A DNA stretch of 64,000 nucleotides from Rhodococcus sp. OK302 (GCF_002245895.1 NZ_NPJZ01000001.1:5015501-5079500), one strand, 5' to 3'. Shown: positions 9,718 to 21,082, numbered from the stretch's first letter. The notes: generated from the sequence alone by a model not told the origin. Numbers and translations are program-made.

Positions 9718-10725
9718 TCAGTGCACGATCGTCAGAACATCCTCGATCGCGCGTCGGCCCGAGGCAACCGGTTCGTTGTAACCTGAGTCCGCATCCTCCG
9801 TGTCCGACTCCAGCAGTCCGATCCGGATCATGACCTGTGGATTCTGAAATGTCTCACCGGACCTAGATGCGACGTCGCGCACGATCTCGCGACTCGCCTC
9901 CACCTCGGTCAAATGTGTCAGCGGACAACTCGCCAGGTGCGATGCCGTTGCGTGTAGCAACACCGAGGACAGCGCCTGTCCCGCATTCAACCAGTCGATC
10001 GGCGCGTCCGAAGGCGTGCTGAGCAGAACCAGCGCAGCGTGGTCCCGAGCATCACGTTCGATTTTCAGATGCCCGGAAGGGAATGCTCGGGCAGAGGCAG
10101 ACTCGTGCGACGACAGCGCATCAGGCAGTGCATCCCGCGGAATTCCTTCGTCGGATCCGGCTGAACGAATCCACTCCTCGAGCTCATTCCAATAATCGGG
10201 ATCATTGCGATGCTCTTGCGTAGCGATAGCCGACGCGTGCTCCAGCATGGATCCGTACTGCCGCGCCAGGATAGTCATCGACGTGCCGAATTCGTTGGCG
10301 CCGTGTGAGAGTACGCCCATTGATCCCACCGGAGGCGCATCGAACGGACGCCGGTCGGTCCGTCGACGCTCCAAGGACGAGAACAGGGCCGCACTGGATC
10401 CTTCCGGATGCGCCCGCCCCCGGAACGTGATCGAGGCCAACAAATCAGGTTCGGAGCGGTCCGGAAGTATCGTGACGATCGGTTCGAGGAGATTGTGTTC
10501 CAGGGCAATTCTCAAGTGGTGGAGCGCGCCGCCGCAACTGATGATCAATTGCCGACCGTCTGGGTCCTCGACCGGAATCGAGCGTCGACGATCGACGTAC
10601 AGGCTGAGTTGACCGCGTTGCAGTCGCCACGACCACGGCTGAACGTTATGAACGGACGGTGCCGCACAGGCGTACTCGACTGCACTGGTGATCGTTTCGG
10701 GACATGCGCTTGCGTAGTGCGCCAT
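9718..10725 (-). CDS. Acg-family nitroreductase-like flavoprotein
   Basis: A 335-residue protein of the Acg/Rv3131/Rv2032 family, a double-length nitroreductase fold. The family-typical start (APSVHNVQPWSWRL) contains the flavin-binding SxHN-x-QPW motif, followed by the GRQLIISCGGALHHLRIAL segment. In M. tuberculosis, Acg proteins are among the most strongly DosR-induced genes and are thought to sequester FMN rather than reduce nitro compounds. A second copy lies at 13475-14446, so the DosR/DosS genes are flanked by two paralogues. It reads away from the dosRS operon on the same strand, about 150 bases below the broken flavodoxin. Confidence 0.87.
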   Translation of the reverse strand: MAHYASACPETITSAVEYACAAPSVHNVQPWSWRLQRGQLSLYVDRRRSIPVEDPDGRQLIISCGGALHHLRIALEHNLLEPIVTILPDRSEPDLLASITFRGRAHPEGSSAALFSSLERRRTDRRPFDAPPVGSMGVLSHGANEFGTSMTILARQYGSMLEHASAIATQEHRNDPDYWNELEEWIRSAGSDEGIPRDALPDALSSHESASARAFPSGHLKIERDARDHAALVLLSTPSDAPIDWLNAGQALSSVLLHATASHLASCPLTHLTEVEASREIVRDVASRSGETFQNPQVMIRIGLLESDTEDADSGYNEPVASGRRAIEDVLTIVH

Positions 10726-10878
10726 TGCAGACCACTCTCGTCGGAAATCTTCCGCAGGCAGCCCCCCGCGATATCTCAGGCAGGCCTGCCGCAGATGCCT
10801 CTTTCAATTCTGCAATGACAGCCCGGGTGCTCGCTACGGTCCTTGGTCATCTCGGCACCACCAGCCGCCACCATCAAC

Positions 10879-11063
10879 TCAAGCCGAGTCGGGTACTCCA
10901 CTTCGAAGTTGCCCGACAATAGTGTCGGCCCACATCTCGATGTCCGACCAGTCTCGTGCGTCACCGTATCTACCGCCCATGAGTGCGAAGACAATTCGAC
11001 CGAACAGTGGCCAATCTCCGTGTTTCCCTTGGCGCTCGCGTATCCGATCAGAATCCGTGTCAT
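10879..11063 (-). pseudogene. Flavodoxin relic behind dosS (internal deletion and frameshift)
   Basis: The start encodes MTRILIGYASAKGNTEIG, a flavodoxin N-terminus with its phosphate-binding loop. After about 18 codons the family signal jumps to another frame, which encodes the C-terminus (FGRIVFALMGGRYGDARDW, then EMWADTIVGQL) and ends in TGA at 10879-10881. The middle of the protein, about 110 residues judged against the intact flavodoxin at 21218, is missing. The original frame runs on as 97 codons of nonsense to 10776. The gene began overlapping the dosS stop (GTGACGATG), with a GGAAGGGA ribosome site inside dosS, so dosR, dosS and this flavodoxin once formed one coupled operon. Confidence 0.78.
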
Positions 11064-11065
11064 CG

Positions 11066-13404
<2,339 letters not shown>

Positions 13405-13474
13405 GACGTCCGTTCTCCACGCAGGTAGGCGCGAATACCCACACTCCTCGACTACCCATCACCGACCGACCCAA

Positions 13475-14446
13475 TCAACTCGGCGAGAAAACTTCGGCCA
13501 CCGACCTGCGGGCCGTCAATACCGGCGGCGTACCGCTCGGGGCACGTCCGATGCGCAGCAGCATCTGCGGTACCCCGATCTCGGGCACAATCCGGTGAAT
13601 CACCGAACGACTCCTCGGTACCTCGGTCACGTGTGACAGCGGGCAGGTCGCCGCCCCTCGCACCGTCGCTTCGAGCAGGACGGCGGACAGTGCCCGCCCA
13701 CAGTGCAGCCAATCGGTTCTCGCGTCCGAAGGCGTTCCGAATGCGAGTACAGTCGACTCGTCAACCGAACCGGATTCTTCCGGCGGTGCATTCTGCCGCG
13801 AAGGGAAGGTACGACCGATCGGAACTCCTGCCACACCCGAAACGAGCGACGTCTCCGGGATACCGCCTGTTGCCAGGGAATGCCCTGCCCACCAATGTAA
13901 CTCGGCCTGATACTCCGGATCATAGCGCCGCGCCGACGCCGTCGATTCAGTTGCCTCGAGAAGTCCTTCTCTCTGGAGCGGATCCAACGCGACAACGCTG
14001 ACCCCCAATTCCCGGGCCTGATCAACAGCACACTCGACCAGCGCGTCGATACCCTCGAAGACCCCGAATGCCCGACGATCCGTTCGCCTACGACGGATAG
14101 CCGTTAGCATGTCGAAATCATGGGAGCGTGGACGGGCATCACGCCGAAAGCTGATCGTTGCAAGCAGATTCGGGGACACCGCACGCTCTTCGTATCGAAT
14201 GTCGGCGCTCCAGCGCAGTCCCAGAAGTCCCACACTCAAGTGGTGTAGTGCAGCGCCGCAGCTGATGTGAAGCTGTCGACCGGTCGGGTCTGTCGCCGGC
14301 AAGAGTCTGGTGTGGTCACCGAGAAGCTGCAGCTGACCGTCGACGTACTTCCATCGCCACGGCTGACTGTTGTGCAGCGAGGGTGCTCGGCACGCCAGAT
14401 CAACGGCGAGTTGTAGAACGCTCGAGTCGGGTCGGGTGGGGTCCAT
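13475..14446 (-). CDS. Second Acg-family nitroreductase-like flavoprotein
   Basis: A 323-residue paralogue of the protein at 9718. It shares the APSLHNSQPWRWK motif near the N-terminus and the TGRQLHISCGAALHHL segment, both typical of the Acg family. It lies 70 bases upstream of dosR on the same strand, so it may share the dosRS transcript or have its own promoter. A stress-linked flavin-binding role is expected from the family, with enzyme activity uncertain. The start ATG has no strong ribosome site visible, but the N-terminus fits the family. Confidence 0.87.
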   Translation of the reverse strand: MDPTRPDSSVLQLAVDLACRAPSLHNSQPWRWKYVDGQLQLLGDHTRLLPATDPTGRQLHISCGAALHHLSVGLLGLRWSADIRYEERAVSPNLLATISFRRDARPRSHDFDMLTAIRRRRTDRRAFGVFEGIDALVECAVDQARELGVSVVALDPLQREGLLEATESTASARRYDPEYQAELHWWAGHSLATGGIPETSLVSGVAGVPIGRTFPSRQNAPPEESGSVDESTVLAFGTPSDARTDWLHCGRALSAVLLEATVRGAATCPLSHVTEVPRSRSVIHRIVPEIGVPQMLLRIGRAPSGTPPVLTARRSVAEVFSPS

Positions 14447-14688
14447 TTCTACTCCGATATCGACTGATGAACGGCCCGGATGCGGCTGTCAGTTGAAGCG
14501 TCGCAGCACTCGACCATCCGCAGAAGTGCCGATTGTCACCGCTTTACCGAAATCTGGAATCGAAGGCACACACGAAGAAAGAAGGTGACAACGGAAAGGA
14601 CCTTTTCCTCTGCTAGTTCACCCGCCGCTGTCCGACGATTCAAAGACAGTCCCACTACTCGTGTCTCGAATGCCGAAGGAGAACAGTC

Positions 14689-15579
14689 GTGAGAATCAAT
14701 CCACCGGTCGTCGTCGGATTCGACGGATCGACGCAATCGTGTGACGCCGTGTGGTGGGGTGCACGTGACGCCGCTCTTCGCGGCGCGCCACTGCTCCTGG
14801 TCACGACGATATTCACGCCGACCACCTACGGCGTTCCGATCGGTATGCCCGCAACCTACTTCGACGAGCAGGAAGGGGCGGCGAAGAAGCGATTGACGGA
14901 AGCCGGCGAACTCGCCAAATCTGCCATCGGCAAACGCGAACTCGAGATCGAGGTCGAACTCGCCTCGGATCCACCAATTTCTGTACTTCGGCAGATTTCC
15001 AAGACCGCCCGGAGCGTGGTCGTCGGAACCCGTGGGCACGGTGAATACACCGGTGGGCTGGTGGGTTCGGTGAGCTCGTCCCTGGCAGTGCACGCACTGT
15101 GTCCGGTCATCGTCGTTCGTGGCGTCGCTGGTGACGGACTCGAAGATGACGCGCGCCCCGTGGTCGTCGGAGTCGACGGAAGTATTCACAGTCAACCTGC
15201 CATTGCTGCAGCCTTCGAGGAGGCCTCACTGCGGGGCGTCGATCTGGTGGCGGTCCACGCCTGGTCGGATGTGGTTCTGGAAGTTGTCTTCTCGAAGTTC
15301 GAGAACGTCGACTGGCAAGCGCGACAGGACACCGAACGCGCACTGCTGGCAGAAAGTCTGGCCGGATTCGGCGACCGATATCCGGACGTGAGTGTGAACA
15401 CCATCGTGGTCAAGGACAAGCCTGGCCAGAATCTGATCGACCATTCCGGACGTGCGCAATTGATCGTTCTCGGCCGACGGGGACGCGGTGGGTTCAGCGG
15501 CATGCTTCTCGGAAGTACGTGCCGGGAAGTTCTTCACGGCGCGCAGTGTCCGCTCATGGTCGTCAACAGTCATCGGTGA
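14689..15579 (+). CDS. Tandem-domain universal stress protein
   Basis: A 296-residue protein made of two UspA domains. Each begins with the VVVGxDGS strand (PPVVVGFDGSTQS and RPVVVGVDGSIHS) and ends with the ATP-binding G-2x-G-9x-G-S/T loop (GTRGHGEYTGGLVGS and GRRGRGGFSGMLLGS). This two-domain form is the type regulated by DosR in mycobacteria (Rv2623, Rv2005c, Rv1996), where ATP-bound Rv2623 slows growth. The start is GTG with an AAGGAG ribosome site. A half DosR-box-like AGTCCC lies about 40 bases upstream, too weak to call. It precedes the beta-phosphoglucomutase by 38 bases. Confidence 0.93.
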   Translation: MRINPPVVVGFDGSTQSCDAVWWGARDAALRGAPLLLVTTIFTPTTYGVPIGMPATYFDEQEGAAKKRLTEAGELAKSAIGKRELEIEVELASDPPISVLRQISKTARSVVVGTRGHGEYTGGLVGSVSSSLAVHALCPVIVVRGVAGDGLEDDARPVVVGVDGSIHSQPAIAAAFEEASLRGVDLVAVHAWSDVVLEVVFSKFENVDWQARQDTERALLAESLAGFGDRYPDVSVNTIVVKDKPGQNLIDHSGRAQLIVLGRRGRGGFSGMLLGSTCREVLHGAQCPLMVVNSHR

Positions 15580-15617
15580 CCGTGGTGCACACAGACACAC
15601 CATCTCGGGCCTCCATC

Positions 15618-16346
15618 ATGATCGGCGGCAAGGTCTTTCGTGCGGTTCTGTTCGACATGGACGGCGTGGTCACCGACACCGCGCGTCTCCACCTCGCGGC
15701 GTGGCGTCGTCTGTTCCAGGACCTGACCGAGCATGGCGATGTGGGAAACGTGGAACTCAGTGACGACGACTACCGGCAATACATCGACGGAAAGGACCGG
15801 GGGCGCGGCCTGAAGTCCTATCTCGATTCGCGCCACGCAGTTGTACCGCCCGGTACCCCTGACGACGCCCCGAACGCCATCACAATCCGTAACCTCCTTC
15901 GCCGCAAGAACACTTACTTTCTGGACGAACTCGATCGAAGTGGCGTCGAGGTGATCACTCCCACGGTTCGGTGGATTCAGCAGTTGCGTTCGATGGGCGT
16001 TCGCACGGCTGTTGTGTCGGCAAGCAAAAATGCGCGATATGTACTAGATCGAGCAGGACTCACCGACTACTTCGATACTCGCGTAGACGGAATCGACACC
16101 GCGAAATTGGGCCTACGAGGTAAGCCAGACCCCGACACCTACGTGGAAGCTGCACGGAGACTTTCAGTTTCACCATCTGATTGTGTTGTCGTCGAAGACG
16201 CGACCGCCGGAATCCGCGCTGGCCGTTCCGGAGGCTTCGGACTGTGCGTCGGCTTGGGTCCCGCGGAGAATTTTGCAGCCTTGACCGAGAACGGCGCAGA
16301 CGTGGCGGTATCCGATGTCAGCCAGATCGATTACCTAGAACCATGA
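15618..16346 (+). CDS. Beta-phosphoglucomutase (HAD superfamily)
   Basis: A 242-residue HAD hydrolase-fold enzyme. It has motif I FDMDGVVTDTA with the phospho-accepting Asp and its partner two residues on, a helical cap (residues about 20-95), motif II VVSASKNA and motif IV VVEDATAGIRAG. The family converts beta-glucose-1-phosphate to glucose-6-phosphate. It faces, with a three-base gap, a trehalose phosphatase/GH65 phosphorylase gene whose product would generate beta-glucose-1-phosphate, so the two fit one pathway. In M. tuberculosis OtsB1 all three domains are in one chain. The start is uncertain: ATG 15618 is used, but GTG codons at 15582 and 15585 are in frame and none has a good ribosome site. 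Confidence 0.85.
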   Translation: MIGGKVFRAVLFDMDGVVTDTARLHLAAWRRLFQDLTEHGDVGNVELSDDDYRQYIDGKDRGRGLKSYLDSRHAVVPPGTPDDAPNAITIRNLLRRKNTYFLDELDRSGVEVITPTVRWIQQLRSMGVRTAVVSASKNARYVLDRAGLTDYFDTRVDGIDTAKLGLRGKPDPDTYVEAARRLSVSPSDCVVVEDATAGIRAGRSGGFGLCVGLGPAENFAALTENGADVAVSDVSQIDYLEP

Positions 16347-16349
16347 TCG

Positions 16350-19300
16350 CTACGCCAGTCGGACTGTGGCACCCGGATGGAGTTGCACAACCTGACCGCG
16401 GCATTCGATCTCGATCGACGGCTGATTTCCCATCCCGGCGCTGACCTGGACTACCTTCCCGTTAATGCGCAGACGCAGACGGTGTCCCCGGTAGAAAATG
16501 GGAAACTCCAGGGTACCGAGCGGTTCTGGCCAGTGCGGGGAAAAGATCAGGCGGTCACCTCGTGTCTCGAGCCCGGTGAAGCACCTTTGCAATAGGTCCA
16601 CGCTGCCGGCCATGGCGGCCAAGTGAATTCCCTCCGCGGTGGTTCCACCCTGAATATCGGCAATGTCGGATTTGAGTGCGAGGTCAAAAAATTCCATCGC
16701 CCGGTCGCGATTGGCCCTGGCCAGCACCCAGGAATGGACGACGCCACTCAGCGTCGAACCGTGCGACGTACGCGCCATGTAATAGTCGATGGTCCTCGGA
16801 ATAGCATCACCCGCAAATTCGTAGCCCAAACCTTCGAGGATGCAACGCAACTCGTCAGCGGACAGCAGATAAAACAGCATCACGACGTCAGCCTGCTTCG
16901 ACGCCTTGTAACAATTGACGTCGTCGCCCTCTGCTTCGAGGAGTCGGTCGAGACGTTGGATGTCGCCGTAGCGCAAGCGATATTCTTCCCAATCCAGTTC
17001 CGGAAGGTCCGCGTATCCTTCGAACTGGCTGATGACCTGATCGTGAAACGGGACGAACATTCTGCGAGCGATATCCCTCCAACGCTCGATCTCCTCCGTA
17101 GGAAGGCCCAGCGTCTGAGTGAGGTCCGACCGGATCTGAAGCGGGACCGCGTCGAGCGCCTCGAGTGCCCGCAGGATCACCCAGACCGACATGACGTTGG
17201 TGTAGGCGTTGTTGTCGATCCCGTCGTAGGGAGCGTTCGAGTATCCGGAGTGGAACTCGTCGGGGCCGATGACCCCGCGGATGACGTACCGACCCCGTAC
17301 CTGATCGAAGGAGGCGAGGCCCGCGTAGAAGCGAGCGATTTCCACCAACATCTCAGCGCCGCAATCGATCAGGTACTCGAGATCTCCGGTCACCTGGTAG
17401 TACTGCCAGACGTTGTAGGCGATCGCGATGCCGATGTGGTGCTGGCGCCGGCTCGGATCCGGGTTCCAGCGACCGGATCTCGGATTGAGATGCAGTTGCT
17501 GGCTCTCCTCCCGTCCGTCGCTACCCGACTGCCACGGGAACATCGCGCCCTGCTGACCGGCTTCTATCGCGGCCCGGCGGGCCTCCCCCAAACGGCGGTA
17601 CCGGTACCGGAGCAACGACCGGGTCAGCTTAGGTAGGCGCAGGTTCAGCACCGAAAAAACGAACAACTCGTCCCAGAAGATATGACCGCGATAGGCCTCG
17701 CCGTGCAATCCACGAGCGGGCACGCCCGCGTCACGGTCGGCGGTATTCGGTGAGACCGTCTGCAACAGATGAAGAAGGTGGAACCGGATGACGCGCAGTG
17801 CGTGGCCATGACCGTCGAGGTCGATGCCCATGCGGTCCCACAGCCCCACCATCGCTAGCACGTGATCGCCCAGCACCACGTCGAAACGGCCCAGACGAGA
17901 GAGCCAGCGCTCGGCTTCGTCGGCCGGCTCGGACAGCGCGTGATCGCGTCCGGTGAACAGAGTCACCATCTTCTCCAGAGTCACCAAGCAGCCCACTTCG
18001 AGATGCAGAGTGATGTCGTGCCCGATCCGGCCGTCGCCCTCCACCAGTCGATACTCACTGGGAAAGGGCTCTCCATTGCGCCACACCGTATTTCGTGCCG
18101 CCATCGCCACCGGCACCCCGGAACTGTTGGTCTGCACCGCGAGCAGCACTGTGTTGCCGGACAGTGCAGTGGTCTGCAGCAGTTCGAGGTGGTGACCGCC
18201 GAGTTCGTGATAGCGCTCGACCAGCGCGTTGCGGACAGTGCCGTCCAGTTGCGAGCGGATCTCGAGTCGGCCCGACCAGTCTTCGGCCACAATCCTCATC
18301 TCGAGGGCGCAGGCATGTGCGAGATGCATCGCAACATATCTCCGCTGGACAACCGAGGTGGTGCGGCCCTCATTGTCGCGTATTCGGAACCGGCGAGTCA
18401 GAACGCCCCGGCGAAGATCGACGTACTGGCTGTACTCGAGAACCTCCGCAGCGTCGATATCGAACCACGGGCCGCCCTCGATCCGGAACGTCACCGGCAA
18501 CCAGTTCGGCAGGTTCACGATGCTCTCGTTGTCGACCGTAATCCCGGATACTTCGTCCTTCAGACGGTTGAAGATGCCGGCAGCGTACGTACCCGGGTAG
18601 TGCACGACCCCCGCGCGAGACTCCGGTGCGCAACCGCGAGTGGCGAAAGCCCCGTTACCGACCGTGCAGAGCGCTTCCCTCAACTTTTCGGCATTGGGGT
18701 CGTACCCGTCGAAGAACACCGTCCAGGGATCGTCGGGAGGCGGCACCGTCTCCGGGCCGCTGCCCAGCAGATCTGCCAGCCATTGCAGCAGTTGGCGGAC
18801 CTGGTCGGGGCTGTCGACCGCGAACCGAGCAGCCGACTGCCGATCGCCGTCCTCGAAGTGGCGCACCACGATTCCGACGCCGCGGTCCGCCAGCGCGACG
18901 AAGGCGTCCTCATCGGTGAGGTCGTCGCCGATGTAGATCGGCAGCACGTTATCGCTGTGCGCGAGGTGATCGAGAATCCAGTCCAGTGTCCGGCCTTTGT
19001 CCCAGCCGACGTCGGGGCGAAGCTCGGTGACCTTGCGCCCGCTGGTGACACGGAGCCCGGCTCGGTCCGCGACCTCGTGGACCGCGGCGACAACCTCGCC
19101 GACCCTGTCGACGTCGACGTTCCGATGATGGACGGCAACAGCAAAATGTTTGTGCTCCACCACAACCCCCGGCACGCCGGACAAACGGCTCCGAAGGACC
19201 TCTGCGGCACGCTCGAGATCCGGCACCGAGGCCAAGGCTGCATCATTTCGGTCGTGTTGGCCGTCCGGTCCGACCACTTCGAAACCGTGACTACCCGCGT

Positions 19301-19592
19301 ACCAGATCCCCGTGATGCCCACTCGGGTTTGTACATCTGCCAGATCGCGGCCACTGATCACACCTACCGGGCAACTACGGGCCAGCCTGGCGAGCTCTTC
19401 AGCTACGCCGTCGACGAGGGTGGCAGCTGTCGGGTCGTTCACGATGTTCGAGAGGGTGCCGTCGAAGTCCAGAAAGACTGCGAGTCGATAGGAACGCAAA
19501 AGGACGGTCAACTGATCTCGCGACGTCAGAGCTTCCGGTATTTCCGACAGTCGGCGGTCGTTACGCCGTGGGTCGATCGCAGTTCCAGTCAT
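16350..19592 (-). CDS. otsB1: Trehalose-6-phosphate phosphatase fused to GH65 phosphorylase (OtsB1-like)
   Basis: A 1080-residue fusion. Residues about 25-275 are a trehalose-6-phosphate phosphatase with DFDGTL (Asp42, Asp44), SGRK, and GDDLTDEDAF motifs, so its active site looks intact. From about residue 300 on it is glycoside hydrolase family 65: RGHIFWDELF, then the general-acid motif GPDEFH (Glu near residue 778). GH65 phosphorylases split trehalose or maltose with phosphate into beta-glucose-1-phosphate and glucose. M. tuberculosis OtsB1 (Rv2006, about 1327 residues, DosR regulon) has these two domains preceded by a beta-phosphoglucomutase; here that part is the convergent neighbour. 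The start overlaps the upstream stress-protein stop by four bases. Confidence 0.9.
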   Translation of the reverse strand: MTGTAIDPRRNDRRLSEIPEALTSRDQLTVLLRSYRLAVFLDFDGTLSNIVNDPTAATLVDGVAEELARLARSCPVGVISGRDLADVQTRVGITGIWYAGSHGFEVVGPDGQHDRNDAALASVPDLERAAEVLRSRLSGVPGVVVEHKHFAVAVHHRNVDVDRVGEVVAAVHEVADRAGLRVTSGRKVTELRPDVGWDKGRTLDWILDHLAHSDNVLPIYIGDDLTDEDAFVALADRGVGIVVRHFEDGDRQSAARFAVDSPDQVRQLLQWLADLLGSGPETVPPPDDPWTVFFDGYDPNAEKLREALCTVGNGAFATRGCAPESRAGVVHYPGTYAAGIFNRLKDEVSGITVDNESIVNLPNWLPVTFRIEGGPWFDIDAAEVLEYSQYVDLRRGVLTRRFRIRDNEGRTTSVVQRRYVAMHLAHACALEMRIVAEDWSGRLEIRSQLDGTVRNALVERYHELGGHHLELLQTTALSGNTVLLAVQTNSSGVPVAMAARNTVWRNGEPFPSEYRLVEGDGRIGHDITLHLEVGCLVTLEKMVTLFTGRDHALSEPADEAERWLSRLGRFDVVLGDHVLAMVGLWDRMGIDLDGHGHALRVIRFHLLHLLQTVSPNTADRDAGVPARGLHGEAYRGHIFWDELFVFSVLNLRLPKLTRSLLRYRYRRLGEARRAAIEAGQQGAMFPWQSGSDGREESQQLHLNPRSGRWNPDPSRRQHHIGIAIAYNVWQYYQVTGDLEYLIDCGAEMLVEIARFYAGLASFDQVRGRYVIRGVIGPDEFHSGYSNAPYDGIDNNAYTNVMSVWVILRALEALDAVPLQIRSDLTQTLGLPTEEIERWRDIARRMFVPFHDQVISQFEGYADLPELDWEEYRLRYGDIQRLDRLLEAEGDDVNCYKASKQADVVMLFYLLSADELRCILEGLGYEFAGDAIPRTIDYYMARTSHGSTLSGVVHSWVLARANRDRAMEFFDLALKSDIADIQGGTTAEGIHLAAMAGSVDLLQRCFTGLETRGDRLIFSPHWPEPLGTLEFPIFYRGHRLRLRINGKVVQVSAGMGNQPSIEIECRGQVVQLHPGATVRLA

Positions 19593-20497
19593 GAACTCAA
19601 CTCCGGTGATGCGTGTTCATCGACACTTTCCCCGCCGGGCCGTCTGACAATCACCAGTGGGCACGGAGTTCTATGCAATAGGGCTGAACCTGTTGAGCCG
19701 AGAGCCATCCCGGCAAAACCGCCCCGTCCCCGGTTTCCGACCACAACCAGCTGGGCGTCACCCGCCAACGCGAGGAGATGATGCACGGGCCGATCCCGAA
19801 CAAGGTTTTGCCGCACCCCGACGTCAGGGAACCGCTTCCACCACCGGGACACACTTTCCGCCAGCACCAACCGTCCTGCCGCTTCCACCGCGGCGCGGAC
19901 CCCGGCCCCTGCATCGACCTGCGTCGATGACAGATCTTGGTCGAAAAAAGCATGCAGCACAATCAGTGGCGCTCCGTGAAGGGCGGATTCCTCGAAGGCG
20001 AGGCCGATGGCCGGTTCGCTGTTCATCGACCCGTCAACGCCGACCACAACGGGTCCCGCGCTGTCCTTGACCCTGGACCAACCGTCGATCACGACCACCG
20101 GGCAATGTGCTTGACGGGCCACCGCCGAGCTCACCGAGCCGATAAGCCCACCGGAGAACTCGCCTAGCCCGCGGCGTCCGAGCACGATCATCACGGCCCC
20201 CGCGGAGCGATCGATCAGAACTCCCGGCGCGTACTGGAGCGACACCTCGGTCTGGATCTCGATCGGTTCGCCAGCTGTCGCCGCTCTAGCCACCTCGAGT
20301 GCCGCAGCAAGCACTCGATCTGCCCGAGCGTGTAACTCTCGGACGAGGTGCGGACCATCATCTGTTCGGCGATACGTGGTGCAACACAACAGAAGTAATG
20401 GCACCGCACGCAGAGTTGCCTCGCGTGCGGCCCACCGCAACGCGTCCAGCGAGTGCTGGGATCCGTCTATTGCCACAATGATCGGAGGTCTGACCAT
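19589..20497 (-). CDS. Tandem-domain universal stress protein
   Basis: A 302-residue double UspA protein. Both halves keep the nucleotide-binding features: IIVAIDGSQHS and VVVGVDGSMNS at the domain starts, and the glycine loops GRRGLGEFSGGLIGS and GNRGRGGFAGMALGS before the last strand. The ATG at 20497 has a perfect GGAGG ribosome site; an in-frame GTG four codons upstream is less likely. The gene overlaps the trehalose phosphatase/GH65 gene (ATGA), tying a stress sensor to trehalose handling in one transcript, as Rv2005c and Rv2006 are neighbours in M. tuberculosis. DosR control is inferred. Confidence 0.92.
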   Translation of the reverse strand: MVRPPIIVAIDGSQHSLDALRWAAREATLRAVPLLLLCCTTYRRTDDGPHLVRELHARADRVLAAALEVARAATAGEPIEIQTEVSLQYAPGVLIDRSAGAVMIVLGRRGLGEFSGGLIGSVSSAVARQAHCPVVVIDGWSRVKDSAGPVVVGVDGSMNSEPAIGLAFEESALHGAPLIVLHAFFDQDLSSTQVDAGAGVRAAVEAAGRLVLAESVSRWWKRFPDVGVRQNLVRDRPVHHLLALAGDAQLVVVGNRGRGGFAGMALGSTGSALLHRTPCPLVIVRRPGGESVDEHASPELSS

Positions 20498-20584
20498 GGC
20501 GACCTCCACAGCAATCGATGTCGGCGTCCAGCGGCAACAAGTGCTTCACCATTGCTCCATCCACGTCCGTCCCCTCGGAGTGGC

Positions 20585-20950
20585 TCAGGGAGCGGGTCCC
20601 ACCGCAAAGCCGGCATTCGCAAGATCTGCAAACTCCGGGTCCGCACGTGAACCATCAGCGTGGACCTCGACGTATCTGGCCGAGTAACCCCGAGGATCGG
20701 CAACACTGCCGACCACCGGTTGCCTCTCGAGCACAATGGCCCCGGGCCACCGCGCCTGTACAGCATTGATCAACAGCGCGCCGTCGACGTCACCCGTCGA
20801 AATCGGGCCCCCCTCACCGACTACCGCAACACGTCGACCGTCCGTCAACATCCACACTCCGACGGGAAAAGACCGCACGTCGCCATCTCCGGCGATTGCC
20901 ACAGTCTCCCCAACCGCGCTAACAAGATGTGCAGACTCCCGAGGTTCCAT
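20585..20950 (-). CDS. Uncharacterised 121-residue protein
   Basis: I do not recognise the family. The ATG at 20950 has an excellent GGGAGG ribosome site five bases away, which argues it is real; a longer reading frame upstream of it is probably non-coding leader. The sequence has no signal peptide or membrane helix and is rich in Val, Gly and Ala, with several short beta-strand-like segments (GVWMLTDGRRVAVVGEGG, GALLINAVQARW). It could be a small beta-rich binding protein. It lies 87 bases upstream of the universal stress protein in the same direction, and shares its promoter region with the divergent flavodoxin, which carries a good DosR-box-like palindrome. A dormancy-linked role is inferred from position alone. 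Confidence 0.6.
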   Translation of the reverse strand: MEPRESAHLVSAVGETVAIAGDGDVRSFPVGVWMLTDGRRVAVVGEGGPISTGDVDGALLINAVQARWPGAIVLERQPVVGSVADPRGYSARYVEVHADGSRADPEFADLANAGFAVGPAP

Positions 20951-20969
20951 CGTGCCTCCCTGAGTTAGG

Positions 20970-20993
20970 GTCACCGATCTACCGTCACCGATC
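20970..20993. repeat. 10-bp direct repeat in promoter region
   Basis: Two exact copies of GTCACCGATC, 14 bases apart start to start, lie just upstream of the ribosome site of the small unknown gene. They could bind a regulator in tandem or be chance; nothing decides between these. Confidence 0.45.
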
Positions 20994-21062
20994 CCGCGGT
21001 GAGTGTCACTCTCCACGTTAGACGGACACTCCGCATCTGACCCGTGCCGTCGAACACCGGCG

Positions 21063-21082
21063 AGATGGTCCAAAGACCCTTT
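21063..21082. promoter_or_regulatory. Candidate DosR box between divergent genes
   Basis: Read on the minus strand the core is GGGTCTTTGGACC; on the plus strand it contains the exact palindrome GGTC-CAAA-GACC. It keeps the GGG-N-C and G-N-CC contacts of the mycobacterial DosR consensus. It lies in the 267-base gap between the unknown gene (minus) and the flavodoxin-stress-protein operon (plus), about 135 bases from the latter start, so it could serve both. This is the best DosR-box candidate in the window. Confidence 0.5.

Noticed and set aside
10837..10849. CGGTCCTTGGTCA upstream of the first Acg gene
   Set aside because: Imperfect on the left half and about 110 bases from the start codon; could be chance.
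14637..14656. AGTCCC half box before the universal stress protein at 14689
   Set aside because: Only one half-site resembles the DosR consensus.
17862..19781. Very long plus-strand open frame opposite the trehalose phosphatase/GH65 gene
   Set aside because: It is an antisense shadow in high-GC sequence; the minus-strand protein has full catalytic motifs, the antisense frame has none.
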